Shown here piece after piece: positions 33,101-40,400 of a stretch of 54,182 nt of DNA. Positions within the stretch are counted from its first letter, which is position 1. Each line of letters begins with the position of its first letter. The stretch is taken from assembly GCF_003233845.1 (NCBI RefSeq), contig NZ_QKRB01000061.1:1-54182 (forward strand). Reading direction: 5' to 3'. The position numbers and the translations under genes were made by a program. The DNA comes from Paenibacillus sambharensis (GTDB lineage Bacteria > Bacillota > Bacilli > Paenibacillales > Paenibacillaceae). The notes beneath the pieces are model-generated. The model was given only the letters and a program-made list of their open reading frames with translations, searched no databases and was not told the origin of the DNA.

Positions 33101-36084
33101 TCGATGCGTTTCTGCTGGTCAGCCGGCTGAAGCCCGGTAAGATCAACCGTCTCCATCTCCGGCTCATAGGCCGACAGCACGATCTGCACCGGCTCCCGGA
33201 AGGACTGCAGGTCGAATACCGTACGGAGGATGCCGTGCTTGCGGGCCATTCCCGCAAGGGCAGCCTTAAGCATTGTCCCGTCATAAGACTCATCCTCCAG
33301 CGGAAAAGGCATCTGGTCGTGATAATGCGCTTCTTCCGGATTCTTCAGGTTGTCATAGATCATCCCCGCCTGAATATCGCTCATCGGGAACAGATCTTCC
33401 CAGCCTGCGGGCAGGAGAGCTGATAATGCGTCATCGCCGCAGATTTCCTGCTTGAGATGCGCAAGCTCTTCTGCCGCTTCCTGCAGGTGAGGGCCCGTCC
33501 CTTCCCCGCCTGCAGCCTCCAGGTGCGCGGCCAAATCCCGAATCACAGGATGCATATACAGGTCCTTGATCTGCAGCTGCACGCCTGTTGTGTCGCTAAT
33601 GCTGCCGATCAGCCGCAGCGCACGGATCGAGTCGCCTCCGAGTCCGAAGAAGCTGTCCTCCGCGCCAACCCGCTCCAGGCCGAACAGCTCCTGGTAAAGC
33701 CCGCACAGCCTCGCTTCCATGCTGGTGGCTGGCGCTGTATAGCTTGCCTCTTCGCCCGCCCGGCTGAATGGGTCCGGCAGCCGGCGGCGGTCAACCTTGC
33801 CGTTGCCGGTAAGAGGGATATTTTCAAGTTGAATAACCGAGGACGGCACCATATAGTCCGGCAGATAGCCGAATGCGTATTGCCGCATGTCCGAGCTGGC
33901 AAGCGGCTCGTCGGAAGCGTAGTAGACGCAGATATGCGTCTGCCCGCCCGCGTCATCGGCCGCGATTGCGATTGCTTCCTTCACAGAAGGGTGGCGCATG
34001 AAGACCGACTCCACCTCGCCGAGCTCAATGCGGTGTCCTCTAATCTTCACCTGATGGTCAATTCGCCCGTAATATTCCATGTCGCCGTCCAGGCGGATTT
34101 TGGCTAGGTCTCCTGTCCGGTAGAGACGTTCCCCCGGCTTGTGGGGATGGTCGATGAAGCGCTCCGCTGTCAGCTCCTGACGGTTCAGGTAGCCCCGTCC
34201 CACGCCCGCTCCGCCGACATACAGCTCGCCGACCACGCCGGCGGGCACCAGTCTGCCGCTGCCGTCCATGATATAGGCTGCAAGCGTAGGAATCGGTTTG
34301 CCGATGTTGCTGGCATTTACGTCAATATCCCGGCTCGTCAGCTCCTTATAAGTGACATGCACGGTCGTTTCCGTTATCCCGTACATATTCACGAGCTTCG
34401 TATCCGGACAGAGCTGCCGGAACGGCGCGAGCATAGCCGGCTTCAGCGCTTCCCCGCCGAATATGACATAGCGGAGCGCGAGACCATGCGCGGCTTCGGC
34501 ACCTGAACGCCTGAGCTCCTCGACCACGTAGTAAAACGCCGTCGGAGTCTGGTTCAGCACGGTCACCTGCTCCTGCCGGAGCAGCTCCGTAAACTGCCTC
34601 GGGTCTCTGGCCGTTTCCTTCGGTACCACAACAACCCTTCCGCCGTACAGCAGCGCGCCGTACATCTCCCAAACCGAGAAATCGAAGCAGATGGAGTGGA
34701 ACAGCGTCCACACATCATCGCTGCCGAAGTCAAAGGCGAAGGAGTCGTTGAATAGCAGGCGGATTACATTACGATGCTCGATCATGACGCCCTTCGGTCT
34801 TCCCGTCGTACCCGATGTATAGATGATGTAGCACAAGTGATCCGGCGCATTCACAGAGGGCGGGTTGCTGCAGCGGGCATCCAGCCGGTCTGTGTCCGAG
34901 AGGTCAATGACTGTGCCTGTAAAATCAAAACCCGCCGCTCCCGCAGACCCGCTGCCGCTTGTGACCAGATAAGCCGCGCCGCTGTCGTCCAAAGTGTAAG
35001 CAATCCGGTCAGCCGGATAGTCCGGGTCAACCGGGACATAAGCGCCGCCTGCTTTCAGAATCCCCAGCATGGCAATTAGCATATCCTCGGACCGGTCCAT
35101 CATGACCGCAACAAGCGCTTCAGGAGCGAGTCCCCCCGCACGCAGCGTCCAGGCCAGCCGATTCGCCCGTTCGTTCAGCTCCCGGTATGTCAGAGCGCGC
35201 CCTTCACAGGTTACGGCCAGGTGGTCCGGATGCTTCGCCGCCACCCATTCAAACCGTCCGTGCAGCGTCAGCTCCTCGGGATAGGAGGCAGTCAGATGGC
35301 TGCTGCCGTGCAACAGCCGCTGTCTCTCTTCCTCACCGATCACTTCGATTTGGCCGATCGCCGCCCCCGGGTCGGCAAGCGCCGCTTCGTAGAAGCGGAA
35401 CAGATGCCCGGCCAGCTGTGCCACGTATGCTTCACTGTACAGTTCTGTGTTGTAGCTGAGACGCAGGGAGATGCCGCCGTCGCCGTAGTAAAAGCCAAAT
35501 ATCAGGTCGGAATGGATGGCGGCAAGATGCTCAGGCTGATGAACGCCGTCCATATAGACAGCCGTTGTCCACTCCGGCAGACTGTCCGCCCCGGCATGGC
35601 CGAGGAGCGTCAACAGCTCCGCAAACGGGATGCTTTTGTGCTCATCCGCCTCCATGACCAGACTGCGGTTCTTCATCAGCCATTCCCTGTAGGTCAGCTG
35701 GCCCTCCACCATTATGCGAAGAGGAAGACATGCCGCTTCCATCCCTGCAGAGGCATCCGAACGCCTGTGAAAGCCCGGCATCGCCACCATTACGTCTTCC
35801 GTCCCGCCATAATAGGCAAGCAGCCACGTTACACCGGACAGAAGGATCATATACATTCCGGCTTCGGAGTGTTTGGCCGCGGCGATGATTCTGGCCGCGA
35901 CCTCAGGCGGAATCCGCTCCGCCATACCTTCCATCGCCTGCCCGGCTTCCCGGGAACGAGGCTGATCCCCCGGGATGGAGCTGAACAGCGGTCCGTCTTC
36001 CAGCCGCTCCTGCCAATAGGCCAGCTCCTTGCGGATCCGATCCCGCGTTACAGCTGTCCGGGATGGAATTTGCGTTTCATTCAT
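24142..36084 (-). CDS. NRPS3: hC-A(Thr)-T-Cmod-A(Asp)-T-E-C-A-T-E NRPS
   Basis: 3,980 aa, three residues. Residues ~20-247 are a C-terminal C-domain lobe lacking HHxxxDG, homologous to that of NRPS5. A1 (FDFSVWE at 467): pocket D-F-W-N-I-G-M-V-H, Thr; A10 Lys 763; T of GGDSI type, Ser 819. The next C domain has HHAILDGWS at 1032 and FNYIDFHVY, the same subclass as in NRPS5. A2 (FDLGYT at 1554): pocket D-L-T-K-V-G-H-I-G, an exact match to the aspartate pocket I know from surfactin and bacitracin synthetases; A10 Lys 1852; T Ser 1908; E with HHLAVDGVSW at 2091, so D-Asp. Then a D-accepting C domain (HHHIVMDGWC, 2570). A3 (FDVSVWQ at 3091): pocket D-V-W-E-M-T-A-D-D, a likely basic residue (Dab-like); A10 Lys 3393; T Ser 3450; E with HHLVVDGVSW at 3636. 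GAGGAGGA lies 6 nt before the ATG; 18 nt separate it from NRPS2. The acidic C-terminal tail resembles a COM donor for NRPS4. Confidence 0.97.
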   Translation of the reverse strand: MNETQIPSRTAVTRDRIRKELAYWQERLEDGPLFSSIPGDQPRSREAGQAMEGMAERIPPEVAARIIAAAKHSEAGMYMILLSGVTWLLAYYGGTEDVMVAMPGFHRRSDASAGMEAACLPLRIMVEGQLTYREWLMKNRSLVMEADEHKSIPFAELLTLLGHAGADSLPEWTTAVYMDGVHQPEHLAAIHSDLIFGFYYGDGGISLRLSYNTELYSEAYVAQLAGHLFRFYEAALADPGAAIGQIEVIGEEERQRLLHGSSHLTASYPEELTLHGRFEWVAAKHPDHLAVTCEGRALTYRELNERANRLAWTLRAGGLAPEALVAVMMDRSEDMLIAMLGILKAGGAYVPVDPDYPADRIAYTLDDSGAAYLVTSGSGSAGAAGFDFTGTVIDLSDTDRLDARCSNPPSVNAPDHLCYIIYTSGTTGRPKGVMIEHRNVIRLLFNDSFAFDFGSDDVWTLFHSICFDFSVWEMYGALLYGGRVVVVPKETARDPRQFTELLRQEQVTVLNQTPTAFYYVVEELRRSGAEAAHGLALRYVIFGGEALKPAMLAPFRQLCPDTKLVNMYGITETTVHVTYKELTSRDIDVNASNIGKPIPTLAAYIMDGSGRLVPAGVVGELYVGGAGVGRGYLNRQELTAERFIDHPHKPGERLYRTGDLAKIRLDGDMEYYGRIDHQVKIRGHRIELGEVESVFMRHPSVKEAIAIAADDAGGQTHICVYYASDEPLASSDMRQYAFGYLPDYMVPSSVIQLENIPLTGNGKVDRRRLPDPFSRAGEEASYTAPATSMEARLCGLYQELFGLERVGAEDSFFGLGGDSIRALRLIGSISDTTGVQLQIKDLYMHPVIRDLAAHLEAAGGEGTGPHLQEAAEELAHLKQEICGDDALSALLPAGWEDLFPMSDIQAGMIYDNLKNPEEAHYHDQMPFPLEDESYDGTMLKAALAGMARKHGILRTVFDLQSFREPVQIVLSAYEPEMETVDLTGLQPADQQKRIDAYMETDRQRGFELGQPLWRTCIFQLDRSRYILLFICHHAILDGWSVAAFVTELTNAYYALKTGGGPAASFQPLQSSYKTFVTEQRAIRRDADMKAYWSRELDEYKRLELPVRNTEEPGQTAFYEHPLSGEISRELAKLANRHQTSLKHVCFALYTAVMSLMSRDNDLLTGMVEHNRPAAEDADRLLGCFLNTVPVRQRIEAGDTWRDLLVRTDAKLKELKHYGRLPLAEVMKTAGAASGDGQPLFDTFFNYIDFHVYNDLDPRAGAQSGNGIQVEGFVRNDILLDFTVVHHEGEIKLSFMYSTRVFTQRDVMNLADSYVRGAELAVREEAAPFRKEMLLAEEELEWLREAAAGPQPETISARTVTAMVEEQARLQPMQTAAVSGGQKLTYSELSDAADKAARALTARGIGRGDRVALVFEPGVRMAAAMLAVLKSGAAYVPVDPANPAERTAFVLEDSRSKAVLTADGTLAGVQPAGCEVLDFGKLCAEGGELESSGMENPEAPQLDEPAYIIYTSGTTGTPKGVVIKHRGLANYVSWFIRSVRLGSEDSTALLSSYSFDLGYTAVFPALCAGSGLHLPVKDVYSDPGQLLAYLEEQRITMVKMTPSLFGTLVQSYKLAHSRLDALRLVVLGGEALHPGDVERFRQQFPNTAFMNHYGPSETTIGCAAGMIPSDQEQWAAFKRQPVLGRAIDHTRIYVLDNQLQPLRPGVTGELYVAGEGLAEGYLGMPELTAERFVTAEVLGRLQRLYRTGDLGCCTGEGMIAFQGRADGQAKIRGYRVEPGGIEAKLLAHEAVAEAAVVPYPDREGRTSLAAYLTAHGKLSVSQLRSWLAETLPDYMIPSSFTQLERMPLTANGKLDRKGLPAPGSGAAAEGGYTPPGSALEKTLAQIWEQVLGVVSPGIHDHFFELGGDSIKAIQVSSRLHAQGLRIELKNVMKHPTIAGMSKHITAANRVISQGPVEGEVTFTPIIHRFMEQPAEVRHHYNQSVMLHFREGIAADTVRRIFDKLTRHHDALRLVLSRAQTGGEDRLRLYNKGPEHTSCKLIVRNFRHVADPAELVAKEADMLQGSISLEEGPLVQLGLFQTTEGDHLLIAIHHLAVDGVSWRILFEDILTLHGQAASGEPLELPGKTDSFQYWAEELAAYSRSSDFHKQAAYWRAIAERQYGTLPTDLEPADNSVHRARSYSVRLTEELTVKLLRRAHHAYGTDTNDLLLAALGLACRDWCGMDRLLVELEGHGREDIRRDVNISRTVGWFTAVYPVALELQGLDDRDAAHSGLSAYVKRVKEQLRQIPDKGLGYGLLKYMAQRDEGAASVPALPEPEISFNYLGQFDQEVETGVFGVSPLPMGSPVHPHAIRRSKLDLTGIITGGSLEMTVHYNGDAYREATIRQFAEGYRKRLEQLIEHCASKESPERTPSDYGSRTLSIAELERIERRYPDMEQVYPLSPMQSGLLFHSLMNAGSEAYFEQFAFVLKGKLDFAKFELSFNELLRRHDIFRTAFVYEGVAVPQQVVRRHRDVSIELRDLRQMSKSQQQEQVELAKRLDREQGFDLAEGVLMRMTLLQIEDDAYQVLWSHHHIVMDGWCMETVTGDLLEAYRALVEGTELRLEPAKPYADYIRWLEGVDKEDGLAYWRNALQGYSRQASLPRTRKGEGCYIKREYTLEFGKVLTRQLERLARQQRVTMYTVLQTLWGLILQRYNGTDDVVFGSVVSGRPPEISGIETMVGLFINTVPVRIQSEDEQRFSGLLEKVQEASIASRAHEFMPLAEIQSASALKQDLVDMIMVYENYPVGQQMEQAGGEDGLALSITDVEIFEQTNYDLDLTVIPEETLQIKFTYNAAVYDPRLIEQAASYLLELAGQVTADPEVRIGEIQVPGESGQAGLLQLSRGRRADYPLDVPAYRLIEAQAALHPEQTAVIFGDEKVSYGSVNESANRMAHYLRKAGAQKEELVAVLLERSPQMLEAYLAIWKAGGAYVPVDPDYPVERQLTILRESGARYVMTKAAYADKLQLAVGLTGVNMLCMDKLGAQIGAESPDNLELEVSGEDLAYVIYTSGSTGTPKGTMIEHAGMLNHMLAEIDELGISGGTVLAQNASHCFDVSVWQFFAALLVGGTTAIYPNTLIMEPEQLVSRLQEDKVSILEVVPSYLAVLMDVMEAGGHRLEDLRYLMITGETVKPAMVGRWFELCPDIPMINAYGPAEASDDVSQYVMTSLPDTANIPVGRPIPNMNLYVVDERMRLCPVAAVGEICVSGIGVGRGYLNDKQRTEAVFMDDPFTEDPGVRLYRTGDLGRWLPDGTIEFYGRRDYQVKIRGFRIELGEIEARLTGYTGVREAVVTDFTDKQGNQALCAYIEIDPQMLEARPETLTAEAIRSSLAQQLPDYMIPAVILFLDRMPLSPNGKVDRKALPSPDSGLQADSGGYEAPRSGTEEALAAVWADVLGLERVGTRDHFFSIGGDSIKAIQVVSRLYSHGLKLEMRDLFQYPQIAQLSLYVKAAQTAASQGPVQGEVRLTPIQESFFEAGHAEPSHYNQSVMLYRDGGFDEQAVKQAWLAIVKHHDALRMIFRHGNDGITAYNRGIDEDEQSLLQLTVHELRGSGLTKEQEAEAVHELAGSIQRSMDIWTGPLVRVGLFRTDSGDHLLAAIHHLVVDGVSWRILLEDFELAMRQLEQQTAIRLPDKTVSYQRWSELLEAYGTDKAMKAEAGYWQAQDQTAVPPLPRDSRLNGPRLLQDSAVLQNTLPAWLTRDLLTSVHHAYNTEINDLLLTALAAALTRWTGCSLHRIAMEGHGREELLPEMNVNRTVGWFTSVFPVLLEAEGEERPEAPGIRIRRMKEALRRIPNKGAGYGRYRQLYRPLSGDEGAAAEPQAPEIVFNYLGQFDNDLATGMFEPSAYSGGYESSGGNTSEYALDIAAVIENGQLAVAVTYNRHEFREGTIRGFMDAYLHQLEVLIRHCMQQTGTEQTPTDVGYEALSLEEFDELSAELADLLDD
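32095..33400 (-). other. HHAILDGWS-type condensation domain of NRPS3, following Thr
   Basis: Begins at LFPMSDIQ, has a YHDQ segment, HHAILDGWSVA and FNYIDFHVY, features not found in the L- or D-accepting C domains here. From memory this matches the modified-amino-acid C subclass that dehydrates Ser/Thr before condensation. The upstream residue is Thr and its T domain is GGDS type. Predicted role: join Thr or dehydrobutyrine to Asp. Confidence 0.65.
35345..36027 (-). other. N-terminal half condensation domain of NRPS3
   Basis: Starts at the YWQERL segment that normally follows the C-domain active-site half, and continues to the C/A linker. The catalytic HHxxxDG half is absent, and the usual GxPxxGR motif has become MPGFHRR. 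About 230 residues, homologous to the N-terminus of NRPS5. It cannot catalyse condensation alone; docking to the NRPS2 C domain or a structural role is inferred. Confidence 0.85.
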
Positions 36085-36102
36085 GAAGGCTCCTCCTCAA
36101 CT

Positions 36103-37460
36103 TTACAGCTCGAACACAATGTCTCCATCTATCGCCCGATCCTCAACCGCAGGGGTCTCCGACAGCCGGATATCATCCAGCCTGATCATCGGGTCTACCG
36201 CAACCGTCTGCAGGATGCGGCAATAATCGTCCGTCATCTGCCGGATGGTCTCCTGCCGGAACAATGCCGTGCAGTACTCCATGCTGAAGCTGAGCCTGCC
36301 GTCTTCCTCCACGGCCATTAGCGTCACGTCAAACTTCGCGGTCTTGTTCTCCACCGGATAAGGACGCAGTTTTACGGATCCAAGATCCACTTCCGGCTCA
36401 TCCAAATTCTGAATCACCAGTACGGCATCAAACAGCGGGCTTCTGCCCGGATCCGCCGCCATCTGCAGCATCGGCACCAGCTCATCCATCGGATAATCCT
36501 GATTCTCGTATGCGCCCAGCGCCATTTCCTTCGCCTGCTCCAGCAGCTCGCCGAACGTCCACTCTCCGCTGCTGCGGATGCGAAGCGGCAGCGTATTGAC
36601 GAACATGCCGCATACCTGCTCAAGGCCGGCATAATGCCTGCCTGCTACCGGCGAGCCGACGATGATGTCCTGCTGTCCCGAATACTTCGACAGCAGCACA
36701 TGGAAGGCAGCCAGCAGGTACATATACAAGGTCGTTCCTGTCTCTGCAAGCCTTGCCTGGATGGCGCTCGCAAGCCGCTCATCCGTTCCAAACTCCATGC
36801 GGTCCCCGGCATAGCTCTTGTAGGATGGGCGCACATAATCCGTTGGCAGCTGCAGCACAGGCAGCTCGCCTGCCAGCTGCTCCAGCCAGTACCGCTCCTG
36901 CCTGCTGAACAGCTCATCCTGCATCTGTTCCTGCTGCCACACGGCAAAATCCTTATAATGAACCGCTGGCAGCGGCAGAGCCTCGCCGCGGTAAAAAGCT
37001 GCAAACTCAGCTGCGAGCAGACCGGATGTGACACCGTCCGAGACGATATGATGCACATCCAGCATCAGTAGCGTCTGCTCCTCCGACAGCCGGATGAAGC
37101 CTGCCCGCATCAGAGGGGCCTTGCCAAGGTCAAACGGCCGGACGAACGCATCGATAATGGACTGTACAGCCTCGTCCACAGCCGGCTCCTCTACATCTCC
37201 GCCCAGCCGGTACACCTCAAGCTCAAGCCTGGCATCATCGTGAATCCGCTGAACCGGCTCTCCGCCAGCAAGCGTGAAGGATGTCCGCAGCGCTTCATGT
37301 CTGTGGACCAGCTCCTCCAGCGCCTGCCGCAGCCGTTCCTCATCCAGCCGTCCTTCCATCAGCGTAAACTGCGGGATATTATAGCTGAGCTCGGCTCCCG
37401 GCATCTGGCTTGCGATGAACATACGCTTCTGGGCGGAGGAGACCGGATAACTGCCGCGCT
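36103..37460 (-). other. C-terminal condensation domain of NRPS2 with no A domain in cis
   Basis: A complete L-accepting C domain from the SSAQKRM motif to the end, HHIVSDG at residue 3780, followed by a short tail ending GDIVFEL. It lies directly before the gene boundary. The partner A domain (Thr) is on NRPS3, so the module is split between C and A. Confidence 0.9.
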
Positions 37461-40400
37461 TCTGAGCCGGCTTAATAATGCCGGTACGGTTCGATTGTCT
37501 GCCTTCCAGCAGAGCGGCCTGCTCCATCAGCACCGGGCTTGCGAAGATATCACGGATTGTCAGCTCCGCCCCTAACTGTCCCCGAACCTGGGCGACAAGC
37601 GCCATGGCTTTCAAGGAATGGCCGCCGAGCTCGAAGAAGGAATGCGCTCTGCTTATCTGCCCGGCGCCGACTCCCAGAATCTGCGACCAGATCTGCGCCA
37701 GCCCCTGCTCCATTTCGGTGCGAGTCCCGGCTTCCGCCGAAGCCTGGTTCCATCCGTCAGCCTGCAGCCGGTCCGGCTGCGGCAGCGCCCTGCGGTCGAT
37801 TTTCCCGTTAGGTGACAGCGGCATCTCATCCAGCATCAGGAACACGGAAGGCACCATATAGTCAGGCAGCAGTTCTGCCGCATGCTTCCGCAGCTCAGCT
37901 GCGCTGATCTCTCCCCCGGTGCTTACGATATAGGCACACAGGTAACGGCCGCCCTGGCTGTCTGCCGCATCCAGCACCACCGCCTCGCGAACCTGTGCAT
38001 GCTCGACCAGCTTCGCCTCAATCTCGCCAAGCTCCACGCGGTAGCCGCGTATCTTCACCTGGTTGTCCCTGCGTCCATAGAACGCTACTGTGCCGTCCGG
38101 CAGCCATCTGCCCAGGTCACCGGTTCTGTACATCCGCAGCCCTTTCTCTGCGGCATAAGGGTCCTCCATGAACACGGCCTTCGTCCGCTCCTCATCGTTC
38201 AGGTACCCCCGTCCGACACCGATACCGGATACGCAGATTTCACCCACCGCGCCCACTGGCAGCAGCCGCAGCTGCCGGTCCACGATGTACAGGTTCATGT
38301 TGCGGACCGGCCCTCCAATCGGCACCGGATCAAGCTCGGGCGCCCGCTCCATCACATATTGGCTGATGTCGTCGGCTGCTTCAGCAGGTCCATACGCATT
38401 CACCATGCGAATATCCGGGCACAGCTCAAACCACTGCTTCACCATGGCGGGCTTGACCGTTTCGCCTGTAATCATCAAATACTGCAGGGCCAGACCGTGC
38501 CCCTGTCTCACGCGGATTTCATCCATCAAGAGCGCCAGATAGGAAGGGACCACCTCAAGCACCGTAACCTCGTCTGCGGCAATCCGCTCCAGGAACCGCT
38601 GCGGCTCCAAAATTACATCATTGGCAGCAATCGCCGTCGTACCGCCGATTGTCAGCGCCGCGAACATCTGCCAGACCGAGATGTCGAAGCAGTGATTGGC
38701 GTTCTGCGCAATGACAGAATGACTGCCAAGCGACAGCTCCTCGATTTCGGCGGCAATGTGATTCAGCATGCCCGCATGCTCGATCATGGCTCCCTTCGGC
38801 TTGCCTGTAGAGCCCGATGTATAGATGACGTAGGCCAGGCTGTCCCCTGCGGCCAGCGGTACCAGATTATCCGAAGACCGGGAAACAATCGCCTCTTCCT
38901 CCTGATCCAGCAGAATGCAGTCTATTTCGGAAAGGGCCTCCTCTGGCAGGTCTGATAGATAATCCGAAGCCGAAACCATATACCGCACACCGGATTCCTG
39001 CAGGATCGCAAGCTTCCTTGAAACCGGATAATCCGGATCAACCGGGATATAAGCACCGCCCGCCTTCCAGATTCCGAGAATAGTCTCGATCATACGCGGT
39101 GAACGCTCCATCAGGACGGCCACGAGTGTTTCGTGCCCCGCTCCCCTGCTGCTCAGCTCATGCGCCAGCTGATTGGCATGCCGGTTAACCGCTTCATAGC
39201 TGTGCTTCTCTTCCCCAAATACAACCGCTGTCCGGTCCGGCACTGCTGCCGCCTGCTGCTCGAACAGCAGCGGTACTGTCTCCTGCATGTCGACCGGTGC
39301 CTTCCGCGCGTTGAAGCCTGCTGTCAGCAGATGCTTGTCCGCCTCAGTCAGCAGCTCGAGATCTTCCGCAGGATGCTCGGGCCTGGCAGCGGCCTGCTCC
39401 GCGATCTGCCGGAAGTGACCGGCGAGCTGGCGGATGATCGCTTCATCATAGACGCGGGTGTTATAGCTGAACTTGAAGAACAGCTCCTCACCCGGGCCTA
39501 CCGTTATGTCAAAGTCGTAGCTCGTCTGCTCATACACTTCGGTGTCAGCCACTGTAAAGCCCAGTCTGCTTCGGTCATTCCGCGAATCCCCGTCCTGATG
39601 GGCAGGCGTATTCTCGAACACTAGAATGTGATCGAACAGATGCTGCTTCAGCGGGCTGACAGCCTGAATGTCCGCCAGGGACAGGTAATCATGCTGCATG
39701 GCCTCAAGCGCAGATTGTTTGGCATCCTGCAGCAGCTTGCCGAAGCTCTGCCCCGTGAACCGGAAACGAACCGGGATCGTGTTAATGAAGAGGCCGATCA
39801 TCTCCTCGATGCCTGCCACCTCTGGCGGCCGGCCCGATACAACCGAGCCGAATACAACCTCGTCCGTATCGTTGTACCGCTGGAGCACCACCGCCCATAC
39901 AGCCTGCACGACGGTGTTCAGCGTTACTTCATGCAAGCTGGCCAGCCGGTTCAGCTCCGATGTAAGGCCGCGGTCAAGCGTAAAGCTGACGCCCCCCTGC
40001 TCGTAGCCTTCTCTGCGGCCTGCAGCCGACTTCGGAAGGGTCGCCGGCTCTTCATAACCGGCCAGATAAGCCCGCCAGTACGCTGCGGCCTCCTCACGCT
40101 CACGCTCCTGCAGCCAGCCGATGTAGGCCCGGTAAGGCGCACGGGCGGCCGGTTCGGGCGTTCTGCCCTCGAGAACAGCCTCATAGCAGGTGAACAGGTC
40201 CTCGAACAGCAGGCCAAGGCACCAGCCATCCATCAGAATATGGTGGTGAGTCCATACCAGACGCCATTGTTCCCCGCCGAGTTTCATGACCGTCAGCCGG
40301 ACAAGAGGGTCACGCGTCAGATCAAACCCTCTGGCCAGATCTTCCTGCTTAAACCGGGACAGCAGCTCATCCTGCTCCCCTGCCGCTCTGCCTGACCAAT

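Noticed and set aside
14530-33400. Heterocyclisation (Cy) domains for the two atypical C domains after Thr
   Set aside because: They keep HHAILDG and lack the DxxxxD motif of Cy domains.
36103-36200. A thioesterase or other release domain at the end of NRPS2, NRPS4 or any protein
   Set aside because: No GxSxG alpha/beta-hydrolase segment is present; these ends are C or E domains with short tails.
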